The position numbers and the translations under genes were made by a program. This document shows positions 1-4,890 of a stretch of DNA of 5,189 nucleotides, piece after piece (the first letter of the stretch is position 1; each line of letters starts with the position of its first letter). The DNA comes from Thermoplasmata archaeon (GTDB taxonomy: Archaea; Thermoplasmatota; Thermoplasmata; GCA-020350865), in NCBI GenBank assembly GCA_020350865.1, contig CP070726.1:1352442-1357630 (forward strand), given 5' to 3'. The notes under the pieces are model-generated. The model had not been told where the DNA came from, did not search any database, and saw only the letters and a list, made by a program, of their open reading frames with translations.

Positions 1-772
1 AACAAATATGGACTGGGGCAGGATTTATCTTCATACCGATGAGGATTTCAAGGCAGAGGAGATATTGGCAAAAATATTTGGCGTAACATCTTTCAGCAGG
101 GTGATTGAAACCACCTCCGATTTAACGGACATATGCAAAACCACTGCCGAATACGCAAGGCAGGTTATCCCCCCAAAGGGTACATTTGCAGTGAGGGCGA
201 GAAGGGCAGGAGACCATGCATACTCGAGCCAGGATGTGGCAAGAGAAGCGGGCTCGGCAATCCTCTCTGCCAACGAGGATATGAACCTGAAGGTGAACCT
301 ATCACAGCCGGACATCGAGTTATTTGTGGAGGTGCGGCACAACAGGACCTTCATATTCAGTGAAAAGCAGCAGGGCCCGGGAGGTTTTCCGCTGGGTACG
401 CAGGGTAAGGTCTTGGCTGTGATATCCGATAAAAAATCCGTGTACGCCGCCTGGCTCATGATGAAAAGGGGGTGTACATTGAAAGTGCTCTGCACGGATG
501 AGGATGCTTTGACCTATGCCCAAAGGCTCAAATTATGGAATTTGGGCTCGCAACCGAAAAAGGTGCAGGAGGAAAGTAATCTCTTGGATGCGGCAAAAAC
601 ATTGGCAAAGAAAGCCCGCGCCCAGGCTTTAGTTCTGGGGCACTCTTACAAAGAGTTCGAATCCGCCCCGAAAATCCAGGCTGATATTCCCATTTTCTAT
701 CCCCTGATAGGGATGAGTAAAGAGGAAATAGAGCGAAAAATCACTTCCCTTTTCGGTGATGACTGGAAATAG
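1..772 (+). CDS. ThiI-like THUMP-domain protein with degenerate PP-loop (5' end outside window)
   Basis: The frame is already open at the left edge (first whole codon at 2), and the ATG at 8 falls where ThiI proteins are mid-domain, so the true start is probably upstream. Counting from that ATG (254 residues), about 1-120 resemble the THUMP RNA-binding domain: GRIYLHT near 4-10, [10 protein letters not shown] at 61-70, and the strand [28 protein letters not shown] (123-136) is the ThiI linker before the adenylating domain. Known ThiI enzymes make 4-thiouridine in tRNA with an SGGxDS PP-loop. Here that loop reads SDKKSV (140-145), although [10 protein letters not shown] after it is typical ThiI. 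The tail ALVLGHS...[18 protein letters not shown] matches the ThiI end, but the segment between is short and I see no CxxC pair. I infer an RNA-binding ThiI paralogue unlikely to activate tRNA with ATP. The gene ends inside the 3' end of convergent L15e. Confidence 0.8.
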   Translation, partial: TNMDWGRIYLHTDEDFKAEEILAKIFGVTSFSRVIETTSDLTDICKTTAEYARQVIPPKGTFAVRARRAGDHAYSSQDVAREAGSAILSANEDMNLKVNLSQPDIELFVEVRHNRTFIFSEKQQGPGGFPLGTQGKVLAVISDKKSVYAAWLMMKRGCTLKVLCTDEDALTYAQRLKLWNLGSQPKKVQEESNLLDAAKTLAKKARAQALVLGHSYKEFESAPKIQADIPIFYPLIGMSKEEIERKITSLFGDDWK

Positions 773-1556
773 AGGGCCTATGCTTCTCAGAACCCTTGCC
801 CTTGTGGGTGTGACCCCTCCCTTTCTTGCCTGCGGCGGTCAGGCCCCTATAAACCCTCTTTTTATGTGCGGGATCGCATATCCAGTTGATCTTGGGATCG
901 GATTTGATGACCGGATGGTGGGGGTCCACAAGGATCACCTCGTAGTACTTGCTCATGCCGTCCTCACCCACCCAGTAGGAGTTGAGCACCTCGAGGTTGG
1001 GGTACCTCTTGGCAGTGCGCTCCTCTGCAATGCGCTGTATGCTCTTGGCCATGGTGATCTTGGTCACGCCCTTTCTCTTGGCCCTTCTGCCGCCCTTGAT
1101 TTTCCTCTTTCTCAGGCTGCCCCGTCTGACCCGGGCCCTTACAACCACATAGCCCTGCTTGGCCTTGTAACCGAGGGAGCGCGCCCTGTCTATGCGTGTG
1201 GGTCTGTCTATTCGAGTAAAACTCTGCTCTGACCTCCATTCCACCATCCTTTCCCTCTGCAGCCCCTTCACATACGATTCTGACGGGTCCTTCCAGGCAG
1301 CCCGCACATGTGAATAGAGGTTCTTTGGCTGTTTCTTCTTTTTCTCCCCTTCCTCTTCTTCTAGAACAGCGGTTTTTTCTGCCTTTGGCTTTGGGGCAGG
1401 CTTGGCAGGTTTTTTTGCGGCAGCAATCTTTTTCGGTTTCGCAGGCGGTCTTGGTGGGGCCTTCACCATCTTGACCTTCTTTTCCGCCTGCGCTTTCTGG
1501 GCCGCTCCTTTCTCATCTACACCACTGCCTGGTGCATTCTTCTTTTCTTCTGCCAT
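741..1556 (-). CDS. rpl15e: Large-subunit ribosomal protein L15e with Lys/Ala/Pro-rich N-terminal extension
   Basis: This is a structural protein of the archaeal 50S subunit. Residues about 79-271 are a full-length L15e: [12 protein letters not shown] opens the core, followed by [21 protein letters not shown], the basic stretch [42 protein letters not shown] and the tail [19 protein letters not shown]. The core is about the usual size for the family. The preceding 78 residues are low-complexity (runs of K, A and P, then [10 protein letters not shown]) and look disordered and histone-tail-like. I chose the ATG at 1556 because AGAGGCGA, close to the archaeal SD, lies five bases upstream and a TATA-like box lies near 1644-1651. 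The frame stays open upstream to 1700, so a longer product cannot be excluded. The 3' end overlaps the convergent ThiI-like gene by 32 bp. Confidence 0.95.
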   Translation of the reverse strand: MAEEKKNAPGSGVDEKGAAQKAQAEKKVKMVKAPPRPPAKPKKIAAAKKPAKPAPKPKAEKTAVLEEEEGEKKKKQPKNLYSHVRAAWKDPSESYVKGLQRERMVEWRSEQSFTRIDRPTRIDRARSLGYKAKQGYVVVRARVRRGSLRKRKIKGGRRAKRKGVTKITMAKSIQRIAEERTAKRYPNLEVLNSYWVGEDGMSKYYEVILVDPHHPVIKSDPKINWICDPAHKKRVYRGLTAAGKKGRGHTHKGKGSEKHRPSISSHHRKGK

Positions 1557-1579
1557 TTTTCTCGCCTCTTGTGGATTCA

Positions 1580-1590
1580 CTCGAATCGAG
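1580..1590. repeat. Short palindrome in the L15e leader
   Basis: CTCGA-A-TCGAG is a perfect 5+1+5 palindrome about 25 bases before the L15e start codon, inside the predicted 5' untranslated region. It could be a protein or RNA site, or chance. Confidence 0.3.
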
Positions 1591-1601
1591 CACATCTCCA
1601 A

Positions 1602-1618
1602 ACGGGTTTTTTGCCCGT
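1602..1618 (-). promoter_or_regulatory. Hairpin with homopolymer loop in the L15e leader
   Basis: ACGGG (1602-1606) pairs with CCCGT (1614-1618) around a T-rich loop on the plus strand, so the L15e transcript would carry a GC stem with an A-rich loop near its 5' end. Ribosomal protein mRNAs are often autoregulated through leader structures. That role here is inference. It lies close to the predicted start of transcription. Confidence 0.3.
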
Positions 1619-1643
1619 GAGCGCAGGGAAATGATGGAGCCTG

Positions 1644-1651
1644 TATAAAAA
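1644..1651 (-). promoter_or_regulatory. TATA-like box of L15e
   Basis: On the minus strand the sequence reads TTTTTATA. Transcription would start about 25 bases downstream, near 1619, giving a leader of roughly 60 bases. It supports separate transcription of L15e from the regulator gene that ends at 1697. Confidence 0.45.
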
Positions 1652-1696
1652 CCTTTGCGGGGTATGGAAGGCCCTCGGGATACAAAGTGAGCATAT

Positions 1697-2872
1697 TCAC
1701 CTCTTTATCTTTTCCCGGGCAAAAGCCAGGTCCTCTGCTATTTCATCCAAAAGCTCGATTTCTTCCTCATCGATTTGGTGCTCCGGTTCCAGACATACGA
1801 CCATTATGCCCACCAGGGATTCATTGTACATCATTGGCAGGAGAAGCGACTGGTGATCCTCACCGTGCTTGCAGAAACGGCATCCCTTGCAGGATTCGAA
1901 AGTGCTTGAAATCATTTTCCTGGTCTTTTTCGTGACAATTGATTTCACGCATTCAGGGGCTTCTCCCCTCCCCTCCAGGGACACCTCCCAGGGCGCTCTC
2001 TGATGCCTCCCACTGTGGGCAACGGGAACAATCAGCTTATTTTCCTCGTCCAGAAGGGAGATGGATATGTCCAAATAGCCCCTTGTCTTCTCCAGTATAG
2101 TGCAGGATTTCGTTGCCAGCGATTTCAGCATTGTTTCGTGGGATATGAGCTTGCTGATATCCTTTGTGGCCTTGAGCAGGCTGTTGAGATAATTGATCCT
2201 CTCCTCTGCTATCTTGCGTTCTGATATATCCCTTGCCAGAATCGAATATCCGATAATATTATTGTTCTCATCCTTTAGTGCGTCAACTGTGACACTTATA
2301 TCGATTTTCTTATCGGGCCTGCACTTGCCAATTGTTTCGATATCGATGACCTTCCTGCCTTTCCCCGCTTTACTTAGCAATTTAGTCTGGGTTTCCTCGT
2401 TGTAGAATATCTGGGTCGCATCCCCCAGTACCTCTTCCTTTCTGCGCCCGAACATCGACTCCGCGCTCTTGTTCCAGAAGAAGATATGCCCCTCGCGGTT
2501 GATAATGATCACGGCATCGTTTGTCTGCTCCATAACCCTTTGGAAGAATTTCGGGGATGATGTGAAGTCCTTCAATTTCTTTGAAACGTGAAATTTCTTA
2601 ATTATGTCTTCAAAAAGTTCCGCGCTCCCCTCCATCTCAGGTGTTAAAAAATATACCTCCCCGTAACCACCGGTTTTGGAAGTACTCACAAGTTCGTTCT
2701 TTAAAAGGACATCGATATGATGCTTGATTGTTCGGTAATTGAGATTCAAAATCTCTGCCAGCTGATTGAGGTTGTACGGCCGCTCCCTCAGCAGCTCGAT
2801 GATCTGGATCCTGTTCTGGCCGCCCTTCTGGCCCAAAATCAGGTGCGAAAGTCTGTGTTTTATGGTGGGCAT
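1697..2872 (-). CDS. Winged-helix / PAS / GAF one-component sensory transcription regulator
   Basis: The protein has 391 residues. About 1-90 form an ArsR-like winged helix: [24 protein letters not shown], recognition helix [18 protein letters not shown], and wing [13 protein letters not shown]. Residues about 105-225 are a PAS domain ([39 protein letters not shown]), then a short linker helix and a GAF domain at about 228-391. The GAF carries a Cys cluster, C328, C331 and C334 (CKGCRFC), with H336 next to it, which could bind metal or sense redox state (inference). There is no kinase, receiver or membrane segment, so it is probably a cytosolic DNA-binding sensor. I chose the ATG at 2872. A GTG at 2881 is in frame but abuts the SD-like GAGGGGAT with no spacing. 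Its promoter is divergent from DUF1059, so autoregulation and control of that neighbour are plausible. Confidence 0.85.
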   Translation of the reverse strand: MPTIKHRLSHLILGQKGGQNRIQIIELLRERPYNLNQLAEILNLNYRTIKHHIDVLLKNELVSTSKTGGYGEVYFLTPEMEGSAELFEDIIKKFHVSKKLKDFTSSPKFFQRVMEQTNDAVIIINREGHIFFWNKSAESMFGRRKEEVLGDATQIFYNEETQTKLLSKAGKGRKVIDIETIGKCRPDKKIDISVTVDALKDENNNIIGYSILARDISERKIAEERINYLNSLLKATKDISKLISHETMLKSLATKSCTILEKTRGYLDISISLLDEENKLIVPVAHSGRHQRAPWEVSLEGRGEAPECVKSIVTKKTRKMISSTFESCKGCRFCKHGEDHQSLLLPMMYNESLVGIMVVCLEPEHQIDEEEIELLDEIAEDLAFAREKIKR

Positions 2873-2932
2873 ACCGATCACATCCCCTCAGGTCATTTAA
2901 CCCGAAATGATGCGCTTGAAACCAAGAAATCG

Positions 2933-2940
2933 TATATAAA
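2933..2940 (-). promoter_or_regulatory. TATA box of the sensor-regulator gene
   Basis: On the minus strand this reads TTTATATA, an ideal archaeal TATA box, preceded by CGAATC as a possible BRE. The predicted transcription start is near 2908, leaving a leader of about 35 bases with the SD-like GAGGGGAT. Confidence 0.65.
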
Positions 2941-2966
2941 GATTCGTGTGTCACGATTTGCAGGTA

Positions 2967-2979
2967 ATTTGTATGTAAT
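2967..2979 (+). promoter_or_regulatory. Candidate regulator site ATTTGTATGTAAT upstream of DUF1059
   Basis: This element lies about 25 bases before the DUF1059 TATA box, between two divergent promoters. The same string recurs in repeat copy 2 (3308-3320), and ATTTGTATGTAA recurs at 4666-4677. An 11-base-spaced half-site (GGTAAT here, TGTAAT in copy 2) precedes it. The wHTH regulator encoded next door is the obvious candidate binder, by inference. Confidence 0.4.
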
Positions 2980-3002
2980 CCTCAACAGATTTTGAAAATT
3001 AG

Positions 3003-3010
3003 ATATATAT
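3003..3010 (+). promoter_or_regulatory. TATA box of DUF1059 gene
   Basis: ATATATAT is preceded by the A-rich BRE-like TGAAAATTAG. The predicted start is near 3030, giving a very short leader that still contains the GAGGTGA SD at 3034-3040. Confidence 0.6.
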
Positions 3011-3033
3011 GGTTGAGTTCTTTCACGGAAAAT

Positions 3034-3040
3034 GAGGTGA
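3034..3040 (+). promoter_or_regulatory. Shine-Dalgarno that sets the DUF1059 start
   Basis: GAGGTGA lies six bases before the ATG at 3047. It directly abuts the in-frame GTG at 3041, which is therefore unlikely to be the start. The motif is destroyed in repeat copy 2 (AAATTGA). Confidence 0.7.
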
Positions 3041-3046
3041 GTGAAA

Positions 3047-3235
3047 ATGACTTACACGCTAGCCTGTAGCGATACAGGAATGACGGGGTGCCCATATGTG
3101 GCCCGGGGCCAGACCATGGAAGAGCTAATGGATGACGCAGGACAGCACGCCAAGAGAGTCCACAGCTATACAGACGAGCAACTGAACGACCCCGAATTGC
3201 TGAAACAGCTAAAGCTAGTAATAAAGGAGGAGTGA
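3047..3235 (+). CDS. DUF1059 small putative metal-binding protein
   Basis: This 62-residue protein matches the DUF1059 pattern along its length: ACSDTGMTGCPYVARGQTMEELMDDAGQHAKRVH. C7 and C15 followed by H34 and H39 form the likely Cys2His2 metal site. The helical tail YTDEQLNDPELLKQLKLVIKEE is usual for the family. DUF1059 proteins are widespread in archaea and bacteria and have no settled function. The ATG at 3047 is chosen over the in-frame GTG at 3041 because of SD spacing. The gene has its own promoter, divergent from the wHTH/PAS/GAF regulator, and a hairpin with a T-rich tail follows it. The last codons contain AAGGAGG, which looks like an SD but has no credible gene behind it. Confidence 0.85.
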   Translation: MTYTLACSDTGMTGCPYVARGQTMEELMDDAGQHAKRVHSYTDEQLNDPELLKQLKLVIKEE

Positions 3236-3253
3236 ACCAATAAATAACTTGGT

Positions 3254-3295
3254 GGCACCGCGTTTTTTCTCGGTGTCTTATTCTTTTTTATTTTG
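3254..3295 (+). terminator. Hairpin plus T-rich tract after DUF1059
   Basis: GGCACCG (3254-3260) pairs with CGGTGTC (3271-3277) over a 10-base T-rich loop, with one G-U pair. A T-rich run to 3295 follows. Oligo-T tracts terminate archaeal transcription, so termination is the simplest reading. The left arm and its flank read GGTGGCACCGCG, like the conserved T-box core of bacterial leaders. Confidence 0.55.
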
Positions 3296-3303
3296 AATTT
3301 GCA

Positions 3304-3320
3304 TGTAATTTGTATGTAAT
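3304..3320 (+). promoter_or_regulatory. Tandem TGTAAT sites in repeat copy 2
   Basis: Two TGTAAT half-sites (3304-3309 and 3315-3320) are spaced 11 bases apart, one helical turn, which suits a dimeric regulator on one face of the DNA. In copy 1 the first half-site reads GGTAAT. Confidence 0.4.
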
Positions 3321-3343
3321 CCTCAACAGATATTGAAAATTAG

Positions 3344-3351
3344 ATAAATAT
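3344..3351 (+). promoter_or_regulatory. TATA box in repeat copy 2, probable promoter of the cupin-DsrE operon
   Basis: ATAAATAT has the same BRE-like flank as copy 1. I see no good TATA between here and the cupin start at 3631, so this duplicated promoter may drive that operon through a leader of about 260 bases. The operon assignment is inference. Confidence 0.45.
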
Positions 3352-3387
3352 GGTTGAGTTCTTTCACGGAAAATAAATTGAATGAAA

Positions 3388-3540
3388 ATGACTTACACGC
3401 CAGTATTTATTACAATACCGGCAGCCCGTACGATGGCGACTAAATACTGGTGGAGCTCCACTCCCCGAACTTCGAGGAGATCAAGGTTACATACATCGAA
3501 TATGACAACGAAGGCGAATTTAAGGGAAATGTTGGATAAT
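3388..3540 (+). pseudogene. Broken coding remnant joined to the duplicated promoter
   Basis: The duplicated ATG at 3388 opens a frame to 3618, but its product (about 76 residues) is rich in S, T and R, looks unlike a protein, and has no SD. A different frame (codons beginning at 3402) reads SIYYNTGSPYDGD, a TAA at 3441-3443, then ILVELHSPNFEEIKV and TYIEYDNEGEFKGNVG before TAA at 3537-3539. That pattern of acidic, aromatic and aliphatic residues looks like genuine coding sequence with one internal stop. I do not recognise the family. The simplest reading is a small gene whose 5' end was replaced by the duplicated DUF1059 start, in the wrong frame, and which has since decayed. Confidence 0.45.
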
Positions 3541-3630
3541 CCTGGAAGTTGCAAGAAGGAGAGCCTTGAGGATAACGTTTTCTCCCCAACCTTTGTGGAT
3601 TGTGGCCAAAACATTTAGGGCAGGGATTTC

Positions 3631-3984
3631 ATGGAAATGATAGACATAAAAGACATTGAAAAAGGTTCTGACTCAAAACCGGTAAAAAAAGTGCCTATCT
3701 TAACGGACCAGCTCATGGCCACGATCCTTACAATCGGTCCAAACACGAAAATCCCTGCCCACATCCATCCCGACAGCGATGAGATTCACTACATTGTGAA
3801 AGGGACTGGAAAGATAACTGTTGGAAACAAATCGATAACTATCAAAGAGGGCATGTTGATTCTTGTACCCAAAACCGAATCCCATTACTTTTCCACTTCA
3901 AACGAACAGATGATTGTGCTGTCGAACAGCCCCGTATGTGGGCCAAAGGATCAAAAATATATGGAAAGGAAAAAGGAGGTATAG
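3631..3984 (+). CDS. Single-domain cupin protein
   Basis: The protein has 117 residues, a typical size for a one-domain cupin. Motif 1 is present as PAHIHPDSDEIHYIVKGTG, with likely metal ligands H44, H46 and E51. Motif 2 is GMLILVPKTESHYF, with H85 as the fourth ligand. Cupins of this class bind a divalent metal and act as small enzymes or ligand sensors. The sequence does not show the substrate. A weak SD-like AGGGAT precedes ATG 3631, and an ATG two codons later is an alternative. The gene ends three bases before the DsrE-like gene, whose SD lies in its last codons, so the two are almost certainly co-transcribed and translationally coupled. The nearest visible promoter is repeat copy 2. 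Confidence 0.85.
   Translation: MEMIDIKDIEKGSDSKPVKKVPILTDQLMATILTIGPNTKIPAHIHPDSDEIHYIVKGTGKITVGNKSITIKEGMLILVPKTESHYFSTSNEQMIVLSNSPVCGPKDQKYMERKKEV
3973..3981 (+). promoter_or_regulatory. Shine-Dalgarno of the DsrE-like gene inside the cupin gene
   Basis: AAGGAGGTA, a near-perfect SD, overlaps the last codons of the cupin gene and ends six bases before ATG 3988. This layout favours translational coupling. Confidence 0.75.
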
Positions 3985-3987
3985 AAG

Positions 3988-4350
3988 ATGAAAGGCGAGA
4001 AGTTTATTTTGTATGTTCAGACCAGTGACGAACCGGAGAGGCAGTATTCCCCTCTGGTCCTGGCCCAGACAGCCAAGATGATGGACCTCAAGCCTGTTGT
4101 TTACTATCTGGGCTCGGGACTGAAGGTACTGCGGCCCGGCGAGGCAGAGAAGATAAAATTGGGCACATTCCCCAGTGTCGGAGAGATGATCGACAAGACC
4201 TTGGAGATGGGTGTGGAGATCCTGGTGTGCGAAGCATCCAAGCAGATGCTGGGATGGGAGAAGGTGGATCTGAGGGGTGGGGTCAAGATCGTGGGTGCAG
4301 CCACTTTGAACGATCTGACACTGGAAGCAGATGCCGCACAGTGGTTTTAA
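3988..4350 (+). CDS. DsrE-like family protein
   Basis: This 120-residue soluble protein has the DsrE/TusD-like fold pattern. It opens with strand FILYVQTSDEPERQYSPLVLAQTA, then helix and strand MMDLKPVVYYLGSG, then EMIDKTLEMGVEILVCEASKQMLGW, and ends IVGAATLNDLTLEADAAQWF. C81 lies in the VCEASKQMLG loop, where DsrE relatives carry a conserved Cys used in persulfide relay. Family members move sulfur or have uncharacterised roles, and many archaeal versions occur as lone small genes. There are no TusC/TusB-like partners here, so a dissimilatory sulfur pathway is not supported. It is the second gene of a tight operon with the cupin. A degraded SnoaL-like fragment follows at once. Confidence 0.85.
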   Translation: MKGEKFILYVQTSDEPERQYSPLVLAQTAKMMDLKPVVYYLGSGLKVLRPGEAEKIKLGTFPSVGEMIDKTLEMGVEILVCEASKQMLGWEKVDLRGGVKIVGAATLNDLTLEADAAQWF

Positions 4351-4352
4351 AG

Positions 4353-4556
4353 AAGCAGAAAATCCAGCCAAAACCGGAGCAAGAAGATATATTCACTGAC
4401 TTCCATATGAGTGATAAGAGGGTCCCTTCAATTTGCAAACCTATTCAGATACCAATTGCCGCGGCATGCATATTGGTAGACGGTAAAATAGCCGGTAAAC
4501 ACATATACTACAATCGGAAGCTCTTTATAGAAAAGCTGGTAACCAGTCCGTGGTGA
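4353..4556 (+). pseudogene. C-terminal fragment resembling a SnoaL/NTF2-like protein
   Basis: Just after the DsrE-like stop, a frame reads ...EDIFTDFHMSDKRVPSICKP, IQIPIAAACILVDGKIAGKH, IYYNRKLFIEKLVTSPW and stops at 4556. This resembles the last third of SnoaL-like polyketide cyclase / NTF2 proteins, where a GKP-type turn leads into a central strand, then DGKI, then a YYD-type strand and a closing helix. The N-terminal two-thirds are absent. Upstream this frame lies under the DsrE-like gene and is not plausible protein. The only in-fragment ATG (4407) has no clear SD. I read it as a deletion remnant. A 49-residue ORF from 4407 is possible but unlikely to be functional. Family assignment is from pattern only. 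Confidence 0.5.
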
Positions 4557-4626
4557 CAGAAGGGAAATTTCACTCATTTCGAGCCTTCATTAGCAAAGAA
4601 TTCTGCCCCGACAGCCTTTTATAATC

Positions 4627-4643
4627 ATTACATTTATTGTAAT
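4627..4643. promoter_or_regulatory. Inverted repeat ATTACA-N5-TGTAAT, operator-like
   Basis: This is a perfect palindrome of two TGTAAT half-sites around a 5-base spacer. The same half-site recurs in both promoter repeats. It may bind the same regulator. Confidence 0.4.
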
Positions 4644-4656
4644 AATAATTCGAAAG

Positions 4657-4685
4657 TTGTACAAGATTTGTATGTAAATTGTAAA
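4657..4685 (+). promoter_or_regulatory. TTGTACAA palindrome plus ATTTGTATGTAA element
   Basis: The palindrome TTGTACAA (4657-4664) is followed by ATTTGTATGTAA (4666-4677), identical over 12 bases to the element in both promoter repeats, and then by a second TGTAAA (4680-4685). The cluster lies upstream of a TATA-like box near 4724. Confidence 0.35.
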
Positions 4686-4723
4686 ACAAATATATTTTTT
4701 TTATATGAAATCTTGAAATTCTA

Positions 4724-4731
4724 ATATATAT
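4724..4731 (+). promoter_or_regulatory. TATA-like box of an orphan promoter
   Basis: ATATATAT follows TTGAAATTCTA, which resembles the TTGAAAATTAG flank of the DUF1059 promoter. The predicted start is near 4752. Only very short frames follow. Confidence 0.4.
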
Positions 4732-4782
4732 TAGGAAGTGATTTCTGTATATCAAGATGAAACAGGACAGGAGGTAAAAAAA

Positions 4783-4836
4783 TTGGAACATGAGGGGTTC
4801 TTGTGCATCATGTTACATTTTCCCTATTTCACTTAA
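4783..4836 (+). other. Possible 17-codon peptide with strong Shine-Dalgarno
   Basis: AGGAGGT (4768-4774) precedes a TTG at 4783 that opens LEHEGFLCIMLHFPYFT before TAA. A six-codon frame MKQDRR (ATG at 4757) overlaps the SD and ends in it. This could be a leader peptide or the decayed start of a lost gene. Evidence is limited to the promoter and SD. Confidence 0.2.
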
Positions 4837-4890
4837 TATACAAATATTCCCAATTTGTACCTTAACTTGGAGACACAGGAGGGCATATCC

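Larger units (their letters stand above)
2956..3062 (+). repeat. Direct repeat copy 1: promoter, SD and first codons of DUF1059 gene
   Basis: These 107 bases match 3297-3403 without gaps at an offset of 341, with 8 mismatches by hand alignment. Four of the mismatches fall in and just after the SD (3034, 3036, 3037, 3041). The repeat spans the upstream TGTAAT element, the TATA box, the SD and the first five codons of the DUF1059 gene. Similarity stops abruptly on both sides, as expected of a segmental duplication. Confidence 0.95.
3297..3403 (+). repeat. Direct repeat copy 2: duplicated promoter without its gene
   Basis: This is the second copy of 2956-3062, about 92% identical. The TGTAAT elements, TATA region and first codons (ATGACTTACACGC) are kept. 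The SD is lost and similarity ends at the fifth codon, so no DUF1059 protein is encoded here. Confidence 0.95.
4557..4890. other. AT-rich intergenic stretch without a credible gene
   Basis: No convincing coding sequence is visible. A 73-codon minus-strand frame here is rich in F, I, Y, N and K, as expected of AT-rich noncoding DNA. The stretch holds an ATTACA/TGTAAT inverted repeat, an ATTTGTATGTAA element, a TATA-like box and two tiny frames, one with a strong SD. Confidence 0.6.

Noticed and set aside
756..1232. 158-codon plus-strand frame opposite L15e.
   Set aside because: It is a shadow of the GC-rich, Arg/Lys-rich L15e gene, with no SD and no recognisable domain.
1557..1700. In-frame upstream extension of L15e by 48 codons, with a possible start near 1694-1700 just behind the GAGGTGA at the regulator's 3' end.
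   Set aside because: The added residues ([16 protein letters not shown]...) look unrelated to the Lys-rich tail. A TATA-like box and leader hairpin lie inside it, and the ATG at 1556 has its own SD. I cannot fully exclude a longer form.
3224..3290. SD-like AAGGAGG at the end of DUF1059 as the signal for a following gene (TTG at 3249).
   Set aside because: The frame after it is only about 16 codons, covers the terminator hairpin and is low complexity. The motif is explained by the KEE codons at the C-terminus.
2956..3403. CRISPR array or insertion-sequence ends as an explanation of the repeats.
   Set aside because: There are only two long copies, they lie in direct orientation, they contain a promoter and start codon, and there is no transposase or target duplication.
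3441..3443. Stop codon recoding (pyrrolysine or selenocysteine) in the hidden frame.
   Set aside because: The codon is TAA. The known archaeal recoded stops are TAG and TGA.
3388..3618. Frame opened by the duplicated ATG of copy 2 as a real small protein.
   Set aside because: The SD is lost, the composition is biased to S, T and R, and another frame over the same bases looks far more protein-like.
4570..4791. 73-codon minus-strand frame rich in F, I and Y, which could be mistaken for a membrane peptide.
   Set aside because: Its composition simply reflects AT-rich DNA. It has no SD and overlaps promoter-like elements on the other strand.
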